A program made the position numbers and the translations under genes. 22,911 nt of DNA from Salinirussus sp. (GTDB taxonomy: Archaea > Halobacteriota > Halobacteria > Halobacteriales > Haloarculaceae): the NCBI GenBank assembly GCA_028275005.1, contig JAQCNN010000270.1:1-22911 (forward strand), read 5' to 3'. This document shows, in pieces, positions 21,303-22,911 of the stretch; within the stretch, counting starts at the first letter, position 1, and each line of letters begins with the position of its first letter. The notes below the pieces were generated by a model that saw only the letters and a program-made list of their open reading frames with translations, was not told the origin of the DNA and did not search any database.

Positions 21303-22400
21303 ATGGAGTACGTCCAGGAGGCAGTCACGACCCTCCACGACTTCGGGGACGCGTACCCGCCCGCCCCAACCGAGCGGGCGGCGGTGGTCGTCCCGATGAC
21401 CGAGCGCGACCACGCCGCCCTCGCGGCCGAGCGGGTCCTCCGGACCCTGGAGGAGTTGGACCTCGGGCAGGTGGTCGTTCCCCTGCGAGCCGGCCCTGAC
21501 GAGGTTGGCGACGTCGTCGCGTGGGTGGAGGGGTTCGACGTCCCCTCGGAGGTGGTGTGGTGTACCGCGCCGGCCGTCGAGTCGGCGCTCGCCGAGGCGG
21601 GCCTGGATGGGGCGGCCGGGAAAGGCCGGGACGTCTGGCTGGGGCTCGGGGCTGCCGTTGCCGGGGACGCCGAGTTCGTCGTTGTCCACGACGCCGACGC
21701 GACCACGTACAGCCGGGCTCACGTCCCCCGGCTGTTACACCCCGTCGCGAACGGCTTTGACTTCGCGAAGGGCTACTACGCCCGTGTCGAGAACGACCGC
21801 ATCTACGGCCGGCTCAACCGGCTGTTCTACGAGCCGCTGGTCCGGGCGCTCGCGGACGTCCACGACGACCCGGTCCTCGACTATCTCGGCGCCTTCCGGT
21901 ACGCGCTCGCGGGGGAGTTCGCCACGCCGGTGACGGTCGCCGAGCAGGTCCGCGTCCAGCGCGGCTGGGGCCTGGAGGTCGGCACCCTCGGCGAGGCGTT
22001 CGGTATCGCCGGTCCGGAGGGGACCGCACAGGTCGACCTGGGGGTTCACGAGCACGACCACCGCTCGGTCGGCGGGCCCGACGGGCTCGGTGACATGTGT
22101 ACCGAGGTGGGGGCGGCACTCTTTCACACCCTCACCGACAGCGGTGTCGAGCCCGACTACGGGGCGGTCCGGGAGCACTACCGCGAGCACGCCTACCGGC
22201 TGGTCGACCAGTACGCCGCCGACGCCGGCTTCAACGGGCTTGACTACGACCCGACCGCCGAACGCGAGCAGGTCGACACCTACGTCGCGGGGGTCCAGCC
22301 GCCGGCCGCCGATAGGCGGCTCCCGGCCTGGCGGACGGCACCCCTCGACCCGGGGGTCGTCCGCGAGCGCTCGTCACAGGCTATCGCGGAGGAAAGCTGA
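21303..22400 (+). CDS. GT-A fold glycosyltransferase (glucosyl-3-phosphoglycerate synthase-like)
   Basis: A 365-aa cytoplasmic glycosyltransferase of the GT-A fold. The first Rossmann-like half begins with AAVVVPMTERDHAALAAERV (26-45) and the DxD metal/nucleotide-sugar motif is H129-D130-A-D132-A-T, preceded by the GKGRDVWLGLGAAVA helix (107-120) typical of the group around glucosyl-3-phosphoglycerate synthase and mannosylglycerate synthases (GT81-like). The middle (FDFAKGYYARVENDRIYGRLNRLF) holds the Lys-containing loop with which such enzymes bind the acceptor. This may point to synthesis of a compatible solute such as glucosylglycerate, but the acceptor cannot be settled here; many haloarchaeal members are annotated simply as glycosyltransferases. 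No membrane segment. The next gene starts 25 bp downstream. Confidence 0.82.
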   Translation: MEYVQEAVTTLHDFGDAYPPAPTERAAVVVPMTERDHAALAAERVLRTLEELDLGQVVVPLRAGPDEVGDVVAWVEGFDVPSEVVWCTAPAVESALAEAGLDGAAGKGRDVWLGLGAAVAGDAEFVVVHDADATTYSRAHVPRLLHPVANGFDFAKGYYARVENDRIYGRLNRLFYEPLVRALADVHDDPVLDYLGAFRYALAGEFATPVTVAEQVRVQRGWGLEVGTLGEAFGIAGPEGTAQVDLGVHEHDHRSVGGPDGLGDMCTEVGAALFHTLTDSGVEPDYGAVREHYREHAYRLVDQYAADAGFNGLDYDPTAEREQVDTYVAGVQPPAADRRLPAWRTAPLDPGVVRERSSQAIAEES

Positions 22401-22425
22401 AACCGCCGGCGCCCCCGGGTGAGGT

Positions 22426-22911
22426 ATGGACCTCAGCCCCGACGACATCGCGGGCGTGGTCGACCTGTTTGGCGCGCTCACCCGGGGGGAACTCCGGCGG
22501 GCGCTCTCCGAACTCGCCTTCCGCCACGGCGAGGAGCGCGAGCCGGGGGCGTTCGAGGACGACATCGGGGAGGCCCTCGACTCCTACCACCTCGTGGCGG
22601 TCCCGGCCGACGCCGACGGGGACCGTGTCGGGCGCGACGGGGCAGACAACCTGCTCGTCGCGGGCCCCGTCGCGTTCCCGACACTCCCCGACAGCGGCGA
22701 GGACCTCCCGCATATCATGGACATCCCCGACCGGCGGGTAGACCGTGAGGCGGCCGCGGCGGCCGCCGAGGAGCAGTTTCGGGCTGACGCCGCGACAGCC
22801 GCCAGCGCCAGCGATACCGAGCGTGTCGGGACGCTACTCGACGTCAGCTACGAGTTGGAGGCGTGGGGGCCGGTCGACCTCGGCGAGGTTCGCCGCCGGC
22901 TCGACGCTGTG
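22426..22911 (+). CDS. N-terminal part of a haloarchaeal protein of unknown function (DUF7109-like)
   Basis: The first 162 codons, open to the window edge. The start, MDLSPDDIAGVVDLFGALTR, leads to a helical domain (ELRRALSELAFRHGEE), then a strand-loop part (YHLVAVPADADGDRV, NLLVAGPVAFPTLPD) and a long acidic Ala-rich helix (about 106-130). I recall this beginning from a haloarchaeal family listed as DUF7109. The first 60 residues look like a winged-helix or similar small helical domain, but no function is known. Its position 25 bp after the glycosyltransferase suggests one transcript. Confidence 0.75.
   Translation, partial: MDLSPDDIAGVVDLFGALTRGELRRALSELAFRHGEEREPGAFEDDIGEALDSYHLVAVPADADGDRVGRDGADNLLVAGPVAFPTLPDSGEDLPHIMDIPDRRVDREAAAAAAEEQFRADAATAASASDTERVGTLLDVSYELEAWGPVDLGEVRRRLDAV

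Noticed and set aside
1..22911. CRISPR arrays, insertion sequences, tRNA or rRNA genes, integrase attachment sites
   Set aside because: No regularly spaced repeats, transposase motifs, tRNA cloverleaf or rRNA sequence was recognised anywhere in the window.

Overview
The window is a stretch of haloarchaeal chromosome. The DNA is very GC-rich, and most cytoplasmic proteins are short on Lys and rich in Asp/Glu. There is an archaeal TFB, a CetZ tubulin-like protein, an NreA repair protein and an archaeal FlaI/PilB-type ATPase. Many genes have an A/T-rich element beginning 28-31 nt before the start codon, as expected for leaderless haloarchaeal transcripts. From memory, unverified, the gene order resembles the HVO_07xx region of Haloferax volcanii.

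Layout. (1) 1-5065 holds housekeeping and information-processing genes: the tail of an unknown + strand gene, nreA (-), tfb (-), a divergent ribonuclease HI plus its partner gene (+), a PadR-type regulator (-) with two dyads in front of it, inorganic pyrophosphatase (+) and a 73-aa DUF2892-type membrane protein (-). (2) 5066-5438 is the only gap over 300 bp and holds at most a 37-aa ORF. (3) 5439-7855 carries a type I phosphodiesterase/alkaline phosphatase-family protein (+) tail to tail with a CetZ (-). (4) 7930-17288 is one continuous + strand operon of eight genes, seven of the joints overlapping or nearly so: a coiled-coil protein, an N-terminally anchored protein, a secretion/pilus ATPase, a TadC/FlaJ-like membrane platform protein, three small membrane-anchored proteins (at least two pilin-like) and a 1018-aa membrane-anchored protein. 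Two good TATA elements lie inside it, before the ATPase gene and before the first gene after the platform protein. (5) 17322-22911 holds a DUF5791-type gene coupled to an atypical SDR, a membrane-anchored DHH phosphoesterase, an aldo/keto reductase, a 56-aa two-CxxC zinc-ribbon protein (-), a GT-A glycosyltransferase and the start of a haloarchaeal protein of unknown function.

The most interesting part is the 9.4-kb operon. It has the ATPase and platform protein of a type IV pilus-like machine, but the usual pilins are replaced by a set of proteins that each have one N-terminal hydrophobic segment and N-glycosylation sequons, ending with a cysteine-free, Arg-rich 1018-aa protein. No prepilin peptidase and no standard major pilin is present in the window. 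The cetZ gene faces it across a 74-bp divergent promoter region. I think the component families are already catalogued as haloarchaeal DUFs, but I know of no described function for the assembly.
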